A stretch of DNA of 64,000 bases from assembly GCA_013289665.1 (NCBI GenBank), contig JABCZN010000012.1, positions 91,718 through 155,717 on the forward strand, written 5' to 3'. Below, piece after piece: positions 1-9,314 of this stretch. The notes below the pieces were generated by a model. That model saw nothing but the letters and a program-made list of their open reading frames with translations. It was not told the DNA's origin and ran no database searches. Source of the stretch: Acidobacteriota bacterium. GTDB taxonomy: Bacteria; Acidobacteriota; Terriglobia; Acidiferrales; UBA7541. Each line of letters opens with the position of its first letter. The stretch's first letter is position 1. A program made the position numbers and the translations under genes.

Positions 1-163
1 CGCGTTACCCCCGTCCCGCGGACTGCTCATCCTGGAGCCTAGGAGAGTGGTCCTTATTCGGTGGGCGGCCCGAGCTGCAGTTCGCGGGAGCGAACACGTG
101 ACCGCCGGAAGCCGACAAGCTAAGAATAGCACACCGCAGAGCAGCAAGCGGGAATGGAAGGTA

Positions 164-1147
164 CTAGCTGTTCTGCCGGGCTTCCTTTGCCGCGCAGGCT
201 TCGACAAAGCGGGTATGGCAATAAAGCAGCAGCCAGATGATTAGGACGCCCGGGATTAGAGAGAGCACGCCAAACACCCGGGTCTGCGCAATCGCGGCTT
301 GTCCCATGAGGCCTTCCGGAGGAGCCATCTGGGACATCAGTTCCCGCATGTTGCGGTCGTAGCTGGGGCTCACCAAGGTAATGGTGCCGCTGGCCATCCA
401 GAAAAAATACTGGCTCAACATCAGCGGGTAACTCCATCGCTTCAGGCGCAGCATCCCGGTGGCGCCCACCAGCACGAGCGCGACAGAAAGGTAGAAAAAC
501 GCCACGCCGATGGCACCGTGAAAACGGTAGCCAAACAGAATCATGTTGACCGGAAAGTTCGTGAACGGCAGGAGCAGGCAGAAGGCCGCGGAAAGAACAG
601 AAAATCCGGCAAGAATGGCCAGGGGCAGGGGGCAGCGGGGCTGGGGCGTGGCCAAGGGCTGGCTCTCGGTGCCACCTGCCCGCAGAAACTGCTCCCTGAC
701 GGCGCGCTTGTTGAACAGCAGCAACCACCAGACCCCGATTAGAAACTGGATTCCGTAAATCGCAGACATCAGGATCCGCAGGTAGGGCAAACTCGCCACA
801 GTATCGCTGGGCATCTCCGGCATCGGCACGAGGGAGGTGAAGACAAACATAGTTCCGCCGATAGCAGCCATCACCCCGCCCCAAACCAGCATGGAGATGC
901 GCGCCCACTTCTTTAAGCGCAGCAAACCGACACAGGTGAAAACGCCAAAAATTGCCAGGCCGGCGGACAGGCCCATGATCGCCACAACCATGGATCTGGC
1001 GAACGGCGGAATTGCCGTTGTGCCGGTCTCGGGGATCATGGTCAAGCCAGCAATTGCGCCAACCGTGCCGAGAATGGCAAACAGACTTATGAGAATGCCG
1101 AGGATGGCTGCGGCTACGACCGAACTGGATGGCCCTGAAGGCTCCAT
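164..1147 (-). CDS. Multi-pass membrane protein, unknown function
   Basis: The 327-residue product is almost entirely hydrophobic, with about eight predicted membrane segments and no catalytic motif I recognise. It looks like two copies of a four-helix unit: 'LLRLKKWAR' in the first half is echoed by 'MLRLKRWSY' in the second. A cytoplasmic-looking stretch after 'WWLLLFNKRAVREQF' separates the halves. The next gene on the same strand (1218-1739) has the same signatures ('LFQLKPWARR', 'WWIFFFRMPSVKRQF'), so the two are probably paralogues made of the same unit. The 70-nt gap and shared direction suggest cotranscription, with 1218-1739 first. Function is unknown. Confidence 0.75.
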   Translation of the reverse strand: MEPSGPSSSVVAAAILGILISLFAILGTVGAIAGLTMIPETGTTAIPPFARSMVVAIMGLSAGLAIFGVFTCVGLLRLKKWARISMLVWGGVMAAIGGTMFVFTSLVPMPEMPSDTVASLPYLRILMSAIYGIQFLIGVWWLLLFNKRAVREQFLRAGGTESQPLATPQPRCPLPLAILAGFSVLSAAFCLLLPFTNFPVNMILFGYRFHGAIGVAFFYLSVALVLVGATGMLRLKRWSYPLMLSQYFFWMASGTITLVSPSYDRNMRELMSQMAPPEGLMGQAAIAQTRVFGVLSLIPGVLIIWLLLYCHTRFVEACAAKEARQNS

Positions 1148-1217
1148 GGGTCAGCTATATATCATTTCCACGGCGTTGAAGATAGGGAGCCAATCCCGGT
1201 CGAACGGGAAATAAATC

Positions 1218-1739
1218 TTATGGACGGCCTGAATCGGATTCTGGAATAACCTGAGCCTCGAACTGCCTTTTCACACTGGGCATGCGGAAAAAGAAGATCC
1301 ACCAGATACTGACGGGAAACAGCGCAATCACCAGGGAAATGGCGAGGAGTTGCTTGAACGATTCCACTTCGCTGACGAACTGCTTGGGAATGAAGAAGGT
1401 CTCGAACGGGCGGAACGCAATCATGTACAGGCAGAAACACAACGCCACGCCGGCCCACAAGAGCGCCGCCCGCCTAGCCCACGGTTTTAGCTGAAACAAT
1501 CCGATGCCGGTGCGGATGCCGGAAGCAATCAGGAAAAGCGGCACCGTGAACATCAGAAATAAGGTGATCGGGAAAAGCTCATAGAGATGCTTGCCGTGGT
1601 GGAGCGTCGGCGCATTCAGTACTCCGAGGAAAAGACTACCCCAGACAAACAACGCGGAGCCGCTGCCCAAGATGGCGAGAGCGGCGGCGCAGGTAACGCC
1701 TGCGGAACGTCGAGTGGAGGACCAAACGGTTTCAGGCAT
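1218..1739 (-). CDS. Small membrane protein, paralogue of the 164-1147 product
   Basis: I place the start at the ATG at 1739 (MPETVWSS...), giving 173 residues. The frame stays open upstream to 1946, but that extension is low-complexity, runs over the lexA promoter and looks non-coding. The product has about four membrane segments and ends with a charged tail after 'WWIFFFRMPSVKRQF'. It matches one half of the 327-residue neighbour downstream. It is divergent from lexA, with its start about 70 nt from the palindrome over the lexA promoter, so joint control by LexA is possible but unproven. No enzymatic motif is visible. Confidence 0.7.
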   Translation of the reverse strand: MPETVWSSTRRSAGVTCAAALAILGSGSALFVWGSLFLGVLNAPTLHHGKHLYELFPITLFLMFTVPLFLIASGIRTGIGLFQLKPWARRAALLWAGVALCFCLYMIAFRPFETFFIPKQFVSEVESFKQLLAISLVIALFPVSIWWIFFFRMPSVKRQFEAQVIPESDSGRP

Positions 1740-1806
1740 GGCTGCCGATAAGAAGAACACATGGGGGTGGGAGTGAAAAGGGTTGGGAAGAGGGAGGTTT
1801 GCGCAA

Positions 1807-1822
1807 AACGTCACTTGACGTT
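1807..1822. promoter_or_regulatory. Palindromic operator candidate at the lexA promoter
   Basis: AACGTCA-CT-TGACGTT is a perfect 7-bp inverted repeat with a 2-nt spacer. It overlaps the -35 hexamer of the lexA promoter, where an autorepressor would bind. It does not match the E. coli (CTGT-N8-ACAG) or Bacillus (GAAC-N4-GTTC) LexA boxes. Binding by LexA is inferred from position only. Confidence 0.45.
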
Positions 1823-1843
1823 CGCTTTCTTTTCGCCTAGAGT
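1815..1843 (+). promoter_or_regulatory. Predicted lexA promoter (sigma-70 type)
   Basis: TTGACG at 1815-1820, a 17-nt spacer, then TAGAGT at 1838-1843. This leaves a leader of about 85 nt before the lexA ATG at 1934. Confidence 0.5.
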
Positions 1844-1933
1844 GTGTCCAGGTTGGACCGGTTCTGCTCCGGCAGATGGCCGAGTGCAGAAGACGCACGG
1901 CAAGAAGGAATCGGCAAGCCGCGGAGGCTAACG

Positions 1934-2557
1934 ATGGCGCTGACAAAACGGCAAAAGGAAGTTCTCGATTACCTGGTTTCGTTTGAGACGAAACACGGCT
2001 ATGCGCCGAGTTTCGAGGAGATCGGGAAGGGCCTGAAGTTGACCTCGCTCGCCACCGTGCACAAGCATATCAGCACGCTCGAGAAGAAGGGGTTCATCCG
2101 GCGCGGCTACAACCAGAGCCGTTCGATTGAAATTGTACAGTTGCCGAAATCCGTGAAGGAACAGGTGATCGAACGGCGCATCCAGGAGTTGCCGCTTGTT
2201 GGCCGCATCGCCGCGGGCCGGCCGTTGGAGGCGGTGGAAGAGCGCGAGACGATTTCGCTCGGAGATTTTGCGCGCGGGGGCAATTCCTTCGTGCTGCAGG
2301 TGAAGGGCAGCTCCATGATCGAGGACCACATCATGGACGGGGATTATGTGGTGTGCGAGCAGACCCAGGTGGCGAATGCCGGGGATATAGTGGTGGCGCT
2401 GGTGGGGGGAGAGGAAGCCACCCTGAAGAGGTTTTATCGCGAAGGATCCGGCAAGGTGCGGCTGCAGCCCGCCAATTCCGACATGGCGCCTATAATGGTC
2501 GCGGCAGGCGACGTAAAGATTCAAGGAAGAGTGATCGGAGTCCTGCGCAAATACTAA
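1934..2557 (+). CDS. lexA: LexA SOS repressor
   Basis: A full-length 207-residue LexA: transcriptional repressor of the DNA-damage response that cleaves itself when stimulated by RecA filament. Residues 1-65 form the winged helix-turn-helix ('LTKRQKEVLDYL', then 'TSLATVHKHISTL'). Residues 85-207 are the S24 peptidase fold, with the Ala94-Gly95 scissile bond ('RIAAGRP'), catalytic Ser127 ('KGSSMIED') and Lys165 ('EATLKRF'). The ATG at 1934 is chosen because CGGAGG lies 6 nt upstream and the protein starts exactly where LexA family members do; the upstream in-frame extension is not family-like. The phospholipase C-like gene follows within about 85 nt on the same strand. Confidence 0.97.
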   Translation: MALTKRQKEVLDYLVSFETKHGYAPSFEEIGKGLKLTSLATVHKHISTLEKKGFIRRGYNQSRSIEIVQLPKSVKEQVIERRIQELPLVGRIAAGRPLEAVEERETISLGDFARGGNSFVLQVKGSSMIEDHIMDGDYVVCEQTQVANAGDIVVALVGGEEATLKRFYREGSGKVRLQPANSDMAPIMVAAGDVKIQGRVIGVLRKY

Positions 2558-2640
2558 GGTATTCTCTGGAGGGAAAGCCGGGTGCTTCTGAGCTACACTC
2601 TGGCGATGACGGCAACTCCCTCTATTCCGGGCAAAACGTC

Positions 2641-3960
2641 TTGAGCAGCCCGGTGCCGAACGGCCAGTTCTCCTGTTGGTTTCGCGCGAATGCGGCGGCG
2701 ATCGCGCTTTTTCTCTTTTTCCAGCTTCTGCTGCCTCCAGCCGGATACGGCTACGCGGTCCTTGCCCATCAGGCCTTGATCGATGCCACCTGGGAATCGC
2801 ATGTCAAGCCGCTGCTGAAAGCCAGATTCCCCGGCGCTACGGAAGAGGAACTGAGCGCGGCGCAGGCTTACGCCTACGGCGGCTCGATCATCCAGGACCT
2901 CGGCTACTATCCGCACGGCAGCGCGTTTTTCAGCGATTTGACGCACTATGTCCGCAGCGGCGATTTTGTGCTGGCGCTTCTGCGGGACGCGCAGAATGTC
3001 CATGACTACGCCTTCGCGCTTGGAGCACTCTCGCATTACGCGACGGACAACCAGGGGCACCGGCTAGCGACCAATCGCGCGGTTCCCATTCTTTACCCGA
3101 AGCTTAAAGCCAGATTTGGCGATTTCGTGACCTATGAAGATGACACGCTGGCCCACGTGAAAACGGAATTTGGATTTGACGTGCTGCAAGTGGCCAAGGG
3201 GCAGTATGCCCCATCGAGTTATCACGACTTTATCGGGTTCGAAGTCTCCAGGCCCCTGCTCGACCAGGCCTTTCAGCAGGTTTACGGGATCGAGTTGATT
3301 TCCGTGCTGGACGACGAAGATAAGGCCCTGAATTCTTACCGGCGGGACGTCAGTAAACTGATTCCCGAGGCGACCCGCATCGCCTGGAGCCTGAAGAGCA
3401 AGGAAATCAGGGCGGATGAGCCGGGCGCTACACACCGGAAATTCTTGTACAACCTTTCGCGCTCGGAGTATGAAAGGCAGTGGGGCAAGGATTACCAGCG
3501 CCCCAGCCGGAAGGAACGGTTTTATGCCTTTCTATACAAACTGCTGCCGAAGATCGGGCCGCTGAAGGTGTTGCAATTGAAGACCCCGACGCCCGAGACC
3601 GAAAAAATGTTCGAGGAGAGTTTCAATGCCTCCGTTCAGGAGTACCAGAAATTGCTGGGCGAGGAACGGCGCGGGACGCTGCAGCTTCCCAACCTGAATT
3701 TTGACGTGGGCAGCGAAACGTCCGGCGGCAAGTACCGCCTGAATGACGATGCGCACGCGCAGTTGCTCGACCGATTGGCCCAAAAGAAATTCGGTTGCGT
3801 TTCATCGGACTTGCGCGAGGAGATTTTGACCTTCTTTGCCAGCGTGGATGCTCCCTACAACGGCAAGAATGACAAAAAGACCTGGGATCGCGTGCAGGCC
3901 GAGCTGGAATCGCTGAAAGAAATGGAGCCAGTCGCTACCTCCATGCATCAAATTCAGTGA
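2641..3960 (+). CDS. Exported zinc-dependent phospholipase C-like protein
   Basis: About 439 residues from TTG at 2641 (GTG at 2653 is an alternative). The frame is open back to 2353, but that part overlaps lexA in another frame and is not protein-like. The N-terminus has a signal-type hydrophobic stretch ('AAAIALFLFFQLLLPPAG'). Histidine and aspartate motifs typical of the zinc-dependent phospholipase C / S1-P1 nuclease fold follow: 'LAHQALID', 'DLGYYPHGS', 'SDLTHYVRSGDF', and 'ALSHYATDNQGH'. The C-terminal 200 residues are charged and not assignable. Substrate is unknown; acidobacterial-type proteins of this kind are generally uncharacterised. It may share the lexA transcript. Confidence 0.75.
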   Translation: MSSPVPNGQFSCWFRANAAAIALFLFFQLLLPPAGYGYAVLAHQALIDATWESHVKPLLKARFPGATEEELSAAQAYAYGGSIIQDLGYYPHGSAFFSDLTHYVRSGDFVLALLRDAQNVHDYAFALGALSHYATDNQGHRLATNRAVPILYPKLKARFGDFVTYEDDTLAHVKTEFGFDVLQVAKGQYAPSSYHDFIGFEVSRPLLDQAFQQVYGIELISVLDDEDKALNSYRRDVSKLIPEATRIAWSLKSKEIRADEPGATHRKFLYNLSRSEYERQWGKDYQRPSRKERFYAFLYKLLPKIGPLKVLQLKTPTPETEKMFEESFNASVQEYQKLLGEERRGTLQLPNLNFDVGSETSGGKYRLNDDAHAQLLDRLAQKKFGCVSSDLREEILTFFASVDAPYNGKNDKKTWDRVQAELESLKEMEPVATSMHQIQ

Positions 3961-4053
3961 GGGCTACCGGCCGGCGTGAAACCCCGCTCCGACTAGGGTA
4001 GACTGCTAACTCCTTCGAGGGGAATAATCTCGAAGCATAGGAAGCCCTTACTT

Positions 4054-5721
4054 GTGACCACAAAAACTCCCAGCCTTTTGCTTGTCGGTCGACCCGACCC
4101 GAGCCGCGATGCGCTTGGCCAACTTGTGGCCGACGCGGGGTACGCGCTCACGACCGCCGATTCGAGCGAAGACGCCTTTCACAAGATGCAGAGCGCGCCC
4201 CCGGACATTCTGCTGCTCGCTGCCGCGGCGGGAAGCGGTTCGTGCAATGAAGCGATTGCCGTTGCCCGATCGCACAACCCGGACACGCGGATCGTTGTGT
4301 TATCTCCGGGCAGCGCGGCGGACCGTGCCCGCGCTCTGGACCTCGGCGCCGATGATGTGGTGGCGGTTCCCTGGACCGAAGGCGAACTGCTGGCCCGCGT
4401 GCGCGGGCAACTGCGGCAGAAGAGTGCCGTGGAAAAACTGGAAGAAAAGTCGCGCATCGCGGAAGAGAGCTTCGGAGTGGCGCAGACCGCGTTTCAGGCG
4501 CTGGCGGTCACGGAAAAGATGACCCGCGATGCGTTCTCGCTGGAACGGATTCTGAAGATTGGCGTGGTTTCCCTGTTCGGTTTGGCGCTGATCATTTCCG
4601 GTGTTTTCTTCCTGTACTCGCGCCGCGCGGACAAGGAGACCAAGCGGGCTTATAGCGAGATTGCTCAGCTGGAACACAGCGTGCAGACCGAGCAGCAGCT
4701 TCTGGCATCCGCGCGGCGGTTGCGGGATGACCCGTCCAATTCCGACATGCTGCAGCAGAAAGAGCAGTTGCAGAAGCAGAGCGAGGAATTGAAGAAGAAA
4801 TTGGCCGCGCAGAACGACGGCGGTTCGAGCGAGCTTCGGCGTCAACTGGATGAAACCACCAGCCGGCTTGCCAAGATCGAAGGCCAATCCCAGGCGGCGG
4901 AGAGCATCATCCGCGCTTACGCCCCGAGCGTCGGCCTGCTGCACGTTTCCGTGGCCTTCAACGATAAAACGTCCGGCCGGCGGCTGCGTTATGGCGGAAT
5001 GGATAGCGATGGCTCGCCGCTCAAAGACAGCGACGGAAACCCGGTTTATACCACCGAAGGACGCGGACCCGAAGTGCGCGGAGATTTCTTTGGCACCGGC
5101 TTCATCGTGGGAGACGGCAAAATCCTGACTAACCACCATGTGGTGCAACCGTGGTGGGAAAATGAAGAGTTGTCGGGAGCCATGAAGCAGGGGCTGGAGC
5201 CGGTGATCGCGGAAATGACTGCGTATTTTCCGGGAGAGACGAACGGTATCCCGGTGAACATTTCGCAGATTTCCAAAGAAGCGGACCTCGCTTTGGTCCA
5301 CGGCGACCTTTCCGAATTGCGCCGGCCGATTCTGAAGCTCGATGCCAGCAAGGAAGCCGCGGTGAGCGGTGAGGAACTGATCAGCGTGGGCTATGCGACG
5401 GGTCTGGATGCCATTCTCGCGCGGGCCGGGGATGAAACGGTGCAGCAAATCGTCAAAGCGAGCGCGGGCGACCCGAAACTCGTGCTTGTGGAATTGGCGA
5501 AGCGAAAACTGATCCGGCCGCTGGTAACGCAGGGCCACGTGGGCGATGTGTTGCCGGACAAAATCGTGTACGATGCGCAGACCACTTCGGGCGGCTCCGG
5601 CGGGCCGCTGCTGAATCGCCAAGGCGGAGTGATTGGAGTGACCTTTGCGATCGTGAAGGGTTTTGGCGGGTCCAACTTCGGCGTGCCGATCCGCTACGCG
5701 CTGCCGCTTGTGAAGCACTAA
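4054..5721 (+). CDS. Degenerate receiver-TM-trypsin-like serine protease fusion
   Basis: 555 residues from GTG at 4054. Residues 5-120 resemble a CheY-type receiver but lack its active site: the phosphoacceptor position after 'PPDILLL' is Ala56, and the conserved Lys is Val105 ('VVAVPW'). A coiled linker leads to one membrane helix (about 169-188), then a second coiled coil (about 195-280). Residues 345-550 form a trypsin/HtrA-type protease with His362 ('ILTNHHVV'), Asp411 ('EADLALV') and Ser515 ('SGGSGGPL'). No PDZ domain is visible. Topology implies a cytoplasmic pseudo-receiver and an external protease, so a regulated envelope protease is a reasonable inference. Flanking genes are unrelated. 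Confidence 0.85.
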   Translation: MTTKTPSLLLVGRPDPSRDALGQLVADAGYALTTADSSEDAFHKMQSAPPDILLLAAAAGSGSCNEAIAVARSHNPDTRIVVLSPGSAADRARALDLGADDVVAVPWTEGELLARVRGQLRQKSAVEKLEEKSRIAEESFGVAQTAFQALAVTEKMTRDAFSLERILKIGVVSLFGLALIISGVFFLYSRRADKETKRAYSEIAQLEHSVQTEQQLLASARRLRDDPSNSDMLQQKEQLQKQSEELKKKLAAQNDGGSSELRRQLDETTSRLAKIEGQSQAAESIIRAYAPSVGLLHVSVAFNDKTSGRRLRYGGMDSDGSPLKDSDGNPVYTTEGRGPEVRGDFFGTGFIVGDGKILTNHHVVQPWWENEELSGAMKQGLEPVIAEMTAYFPGETNGIPVNISQISKEADLALVHGDLSELRRPILKLDASKEAAVSGEELISVGYATGLDAILARAGDETVQQIVKASAGDPKLVLVELAKRKLIRPLVTQGHVGDVLPDKIVYDAQTTSGGSGGPLLNRQGGVIGVTFAIVKGFGGSNFGVPIRYALPLVKH

Positions 5722-5855
5722 GCCCCCGGATGGGTTCGCTGGACCCACAAAGAATTCTTGTGCGCGCGATCGAAATTTTTGTCCTCCGCATGTTCCCCAT
5801 CCATGAAAGAATGTAAAATTTCGCATCCGGCGATCGGCCGGTCAGATTGGTTCCT

Positions 5856-8800
5856 GTGAAGAAGAATCGACCCATACGAAAGTTGCTGGCTGCCAACCGC
5901 AGCGAAATCGCCATCCGGATCTTCCGGGCTGCCAACGAGCTTGGGCTGCGAACGGTGGCCATCTACTCGCACGAAGACCGGCTGGCGCTGCACCGCTTCA
6001 AAGCGGATGAGGCGTATCAGGTTGGCGCGGGGAAAGGGCCGGTTGAGGCGTATCTGGATATCGCGGGAATTATCGCCATCGCCAAGGCGCATGAGGTGGA
6101 TGCGATCCATCCGGGGTATGGATTTTTGGCGGAAAATCCGGCGCTGGCGAGGGCTTGCGCCAAAGCTGGCCTGACATTCGTCGGGCCGACTCCCGAACTG
6201 CTGGAACTGCTTGGTGACAAGACGGCGGCACGAAGGCTGGCGACACGGGCCGGAGTGCCGGTTTTGCCCGGCACGGAAAAATCTGTTTCTTCCGCGACGG
6301 AGGCGAAGAAAATTGCGAGCGAGATCGGGTATCCGGTCATCGTGAAGGCGGCTATGGGCGGCGGCGGGCGCGGGATGCGCGTGGTTCGAGACGAGGCGCA
6401 GCTTGCGGCGCGGCTCGAAGAAGCGCAGGGCGAAGCGAAGTCCGCGTTCGGCGACGCTTCGGTGTTCCTGGAAAAATATCTCCCGCGCGCGAAACACATC
6501 GAAGTGCAAATACTTGCCGATGAACATGGCAATCTGCTGCATCTTTACGAGCGCGACTGCTCCGTGCAGCGGCGGCATCAGAAAGTCGTTGAAGTGGCTC
6601 CGGCGGCAAATCTGGGGCAGAGCGTGCGAGAGGGACTCTGCGCCGCGGCCGTGCAGATTGCCCGCACGGCGAATTATCGCAACGCGTGCACGGTGGAGTT
6701 CCTCTACGACGTTGATTCAGAGAGCTGGTATTTCATTGAAGTGAACCCGCGCGTGCAGGTGGAGCACACGGTGACGGAGATGGTCACCGGCGTGGACATC
6801 GTGCGCGCGCAGATTCTGATTGCCCAGGGGCACAAGCTGCACGAGGAGCCGCTGGCCTTGCCGCTGCAGGAAAAAATTCCGCTCTACGGCGCGGCGCTGC
6901 AATGCCGCGTCACCACGGAAGACCCGGCGAAGAATTTTGCGCCCGACTATGGAAAGATTTCCACCTACCGCTCACCGGCCGGTTTCGGCATCCGCCTCGA
7001 CGGAGGGACGGCGTATGCGGGCGCTGTTCTTGCGGCTTATTACGATTCGCTGCTCGTGAAGGTGACTGCCTGGGGCACCAATTTGAACGAAGCGTGCCAG
7101 CGGATGGATCGCGCGCTGCGCGAATTCCGCATCCGCGGCGTGAAGACGAATATCCCGTTCCTCGAGAATGTCGTGAACCATCCGAAATTTCGCGCCGGCG
7201 AAGTGACCACTTCTTTTTTGGATGAGTCGCCCGAGCTTTTCCGCTTTTCGGGGCGCGCGGATCGCGCGACAAAGCTGCTTTCCTATCTGGGCGACGTCAT
7301 CCTGAACGGCAATCCGGAAGTGAAAGGGAAGCAGCGGCCCGAGCAGCTTGAGAGGGCCGTGCTCCCATCAGTGCCGGGCATCGAGCCGAAGCCGGGTACA
7401 CGCCAACTCCTGAAAAAGCTTGGGCCCACAAAATTCGCGGCCTGGGCGAGGAAGGAAAAACGCCTGCTGGTGACGGACACGACCTTCCGCGACGCCCACC
7501 AGTCGCTGATGGCCACGCGGGTGCGTACGTTCGACCTGCTGGCGACGGCGGATGCCGTCGCCGAGCGCCTGCCGAATCTCTTCAGCCTGGAAATGTGGGG
7601 CGGGGCGACGTTTGACACCTCGATGCGCTTTCTTCACGAGGACCCGTGGCAGCGCCTGCGGGAACTGCGCGAGCGCGTTCCGAACATCTGCTTTCAGATG
7701 CTGCTGCGCGGGGCAAACGCGGTAGGATACACGTCCTACCCCGACAATGTTGTCGAGGAGTTCGTGAAGGAGTCCTACCGCCAGGGGATCGATATTTTCC
7801 GCATTTTCGATTCGCTGAATTCGATTGAAAACATGCGCGTCTCGATTGCCGCAGCACTCGAGACCGGAGCCGTCTGCGAAGCGGCCATCTGCTACACCGG
7901 CGACCTCCTGGACAAGAGCCGGCCGAAGTATTCATTGAAGTATTACGCCGGCATGGCCAAGCAGCTGGAAAAAATGGGCGCGCATTTTCTGTGCATCAAG
8001 GATATGGCGGGATTGTGCAAGCCCTACGCCGCGTATTCACTGGTAAAAGCCTTGCGCGAAGAAATCGCGATCCCGATTCATTTTCATACCCACGACACCA
8101 GCGGCTTGAACGCGGCATCACTGCTCAAGGCAGCGGAAGCTGGCGTTGACGTGGCAGACGCCGCAGTGGCATCCATGAGCGGCGGCACCAGCCAGCCCAA
8201 CCTGAATGCAATCGTCGAAACCCTGAAAAACACACCGCGAGACACGGAACTCGATTCCGAAGCTCTTAACGAGTGCTCCGAATACTGGGAAACTGTGCGG
8301 ACCTATTATTCACCGTTTGACTCCGGGCCCCGGTCAGGTTCTGCGCGCCTCTATGAACATGAAATTCCCGGAGGGCAATTTACAAATCTGCGTGAGCAGG
8401 CTGCTGCGATGGGGCTCGGCCACCGCTGGCGCGAAGTGGAAAGAACTTACGCGGAGGTGAACCATTTGTTCGGGGACATCGTGAAGGTGACTCCGTCCAG
8501 CAAAACGGTCGGCGACATGGCGCTGTTTCTGCTGGCCAATGAAATGAAGCCCGCCGATTTGCTGGCGCTTCCTGAAAATCACGACATCTCGCTGCCAAAT
8601 TCGGTGGTGGAGATGTTTTCTGGCGCGCTCGGTGTTCCTCCTGACGGCTGGCCGAAAAAATTGCAGCGCATCATTCTCCGCGGCAAGGCTCCCCTGAAGG
8701 GGCGTCCAAGCGAGAATCTTCCCGCGGCCAACTTTGCCGCAGAACAGTCCGAGCTGGAAAAAACAGTCGGACATCCGGTCGAGACCGATGCGCTGCTGAG

Positions 8801-9314
8801 CTACCTGCTCTATCCCGACGTGTTTCTGAAGTACGACAAATTCCGCCAGACCTACGCGGATGCGAGTGTCCTGCCGACCCCGGCGTTTTTCTACGGCTTG
8901 CAGCCGGGCGAGGAGATTACCGTTCAGATCGAGCCGGGCAAGACCATGATCGTGAAGTTCCTCACCATTGGCGAAGCGCATCCTGACGGCACGCGCACTC
9001 TCTTCTTCGAGCTCAACGGCCAGCCACGCGAAGTCACCGTGCGCGACCGCGCGCTGCGGGTCGTCGAGCGCAGCCATCCGAAGGCCGACCCGGAAGATCT
9101 TGGCCAGGTCGGCGCTCCCACGGCAGGCCTTGTAAGCTCCATCGCCGTGCAGGTTAACCATCCCGTCGAACGGGGTGCTAAACTTCTGACACTGGAAGCC
9201 ATGAAGATGCAATCCAACATTTATGCGCCGGTCTCCGGGCGGGTCAGAAAACTCTATGTGGTTCCGGGGCAGCACGTGGAAGCGAAGGATCTTCTGGTCG
9301 CGATCGCTCCGTGA
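5856..9314 (+). CDS. pyc: Pyruvate carboxylase, single chain
   Basis: About 1152 residues, the normal length of a one-polypeptide biotin enzyme that carboxylates pyruvate to oxaloacetate with ATP and bicarbonate. Domains in order: biotin carboxylase (about 5-455; 'LLAANRSEIAIRIFR', glycine-rich ATP loop 'KAAMGGGGRGMRVV', 'EVNPRVQVEHTVTE'), carboxyltransferase (about 540-815; 'TDTTFRDAHQSL', 'FRIFDSLNS', 'CIKDMAGL'), and a C-terminal biotinyl domain with the 'EAMKM' lysine. Both TTG 5847 and GTG 5856 are possible; GTG gives the family-like N-terminus 'VKKNRPIRKLL'. The stop overlaps the start of the esterase gene by 4 nt, indicating translational coupling. Confidence 0.97.
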   Translation: MKKNRPIRKLLAANRSEIAIRIFRAANELGLRTVAIYSHEDRLALHRFKADEAYQVGAGKGPVEAYLDIAGIIAIAKAHEVDAIHPGYGFLAENPALARACAKAGLTFVGPTPELLELLGDKTAARRLATRAGVPVLPGTEKSVSSATEAKKIASEIGYPVIVKAAMGGGGRGMRVVRDEAQLAARLEEAQGEAKSAFGDASVFLEKYLPRAKHIEVQILADEHGNLLHLYERDCSVQRRHQKVVEVAPAANLGQSVREGLCAAAVQIARTANYRNACTVEFLYDVDSESWYFIEVNPRVQVEHTVTEMVTGVDIVRAQILIAQGHKLHEEPLALPLQEKIPLYGAALQCRVTTEDPAKNFAPDYGKISTYRSPAGFGIRLDGGTAYAGAVLAAYYDSLLVKVTAWGTNLNEACQRMDRALREFRIRGVKTNIPFLENVVNHPKFRAGEVTTSFLDESPELFRFSGRADRATKLLSYLGDVILNGNPEVKGKQRPEQLERAVLPSVPGIEPKPGTRQLLKKLGPTKFAAWARKEKRLLVTDTTFRDAHQSLMATRVRTFDLLATADAVAERLPNLFSLEMWGGATFDTSMRFLHEDPWQRLRELRERVPNICFQMLLRGANAVGYTSYPDNVVEEFVKESYRQGIDIFRIFDSLNSIENMRVSIAAALETGAVCEAAICYTGDLLDKSRPKYSLKYYAGMAKQLEKMGAHFLCIKDMAGLCKPYAAYSLVKALREEIAIPIHFHTHDTSGLNAASLLKAAEAGVDVADAAVASMSGGTSQPNLNAIVETLKNTPRDTELDSEALNECSEYWETVRTYYSPFDSGPRSGSARLYEHEIPGGQFTNLREQAAAMGLGHRWREVERTYAEVNHLFGDIVKVTPSSKTVGDMALFLLANEMKPADLLALPENHDISLPNSVVEMFSGALGVPPDGWPKKLQRIILRGKAPLKGRPSENLPAANFAAEQSELEKTVGHPVETDALLSYLLYPDVFLKYDKFRQTYADASVLPTPAFFYGLQPGEEITVQIEPGKTMIVKFLTIGEAHPDGTRTLFFELNGQPREVTVRDRALRVVERSHPKADPEDLGQVGAPTAGLVSSIAVQVNHPVERGAKLLTLEAMKMQSNIYAPVSGRVRKLYVVPGQHVEAKDLLVAIAP

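Noticed and set aside
2353..2640. N-terminal extension of the phospholipase C-like protein
   Set aside because: Overlaps lexA in another frame and is Arg/Gly-rich; the signal peptide lies downstream of 2641.
4300..5826. 508-codon minus-strand frame
   Set aside because: Antisense to the receiver-protease gene; His/Arg-rich and without family-like motifs, as expected from a GC-rich shadow.
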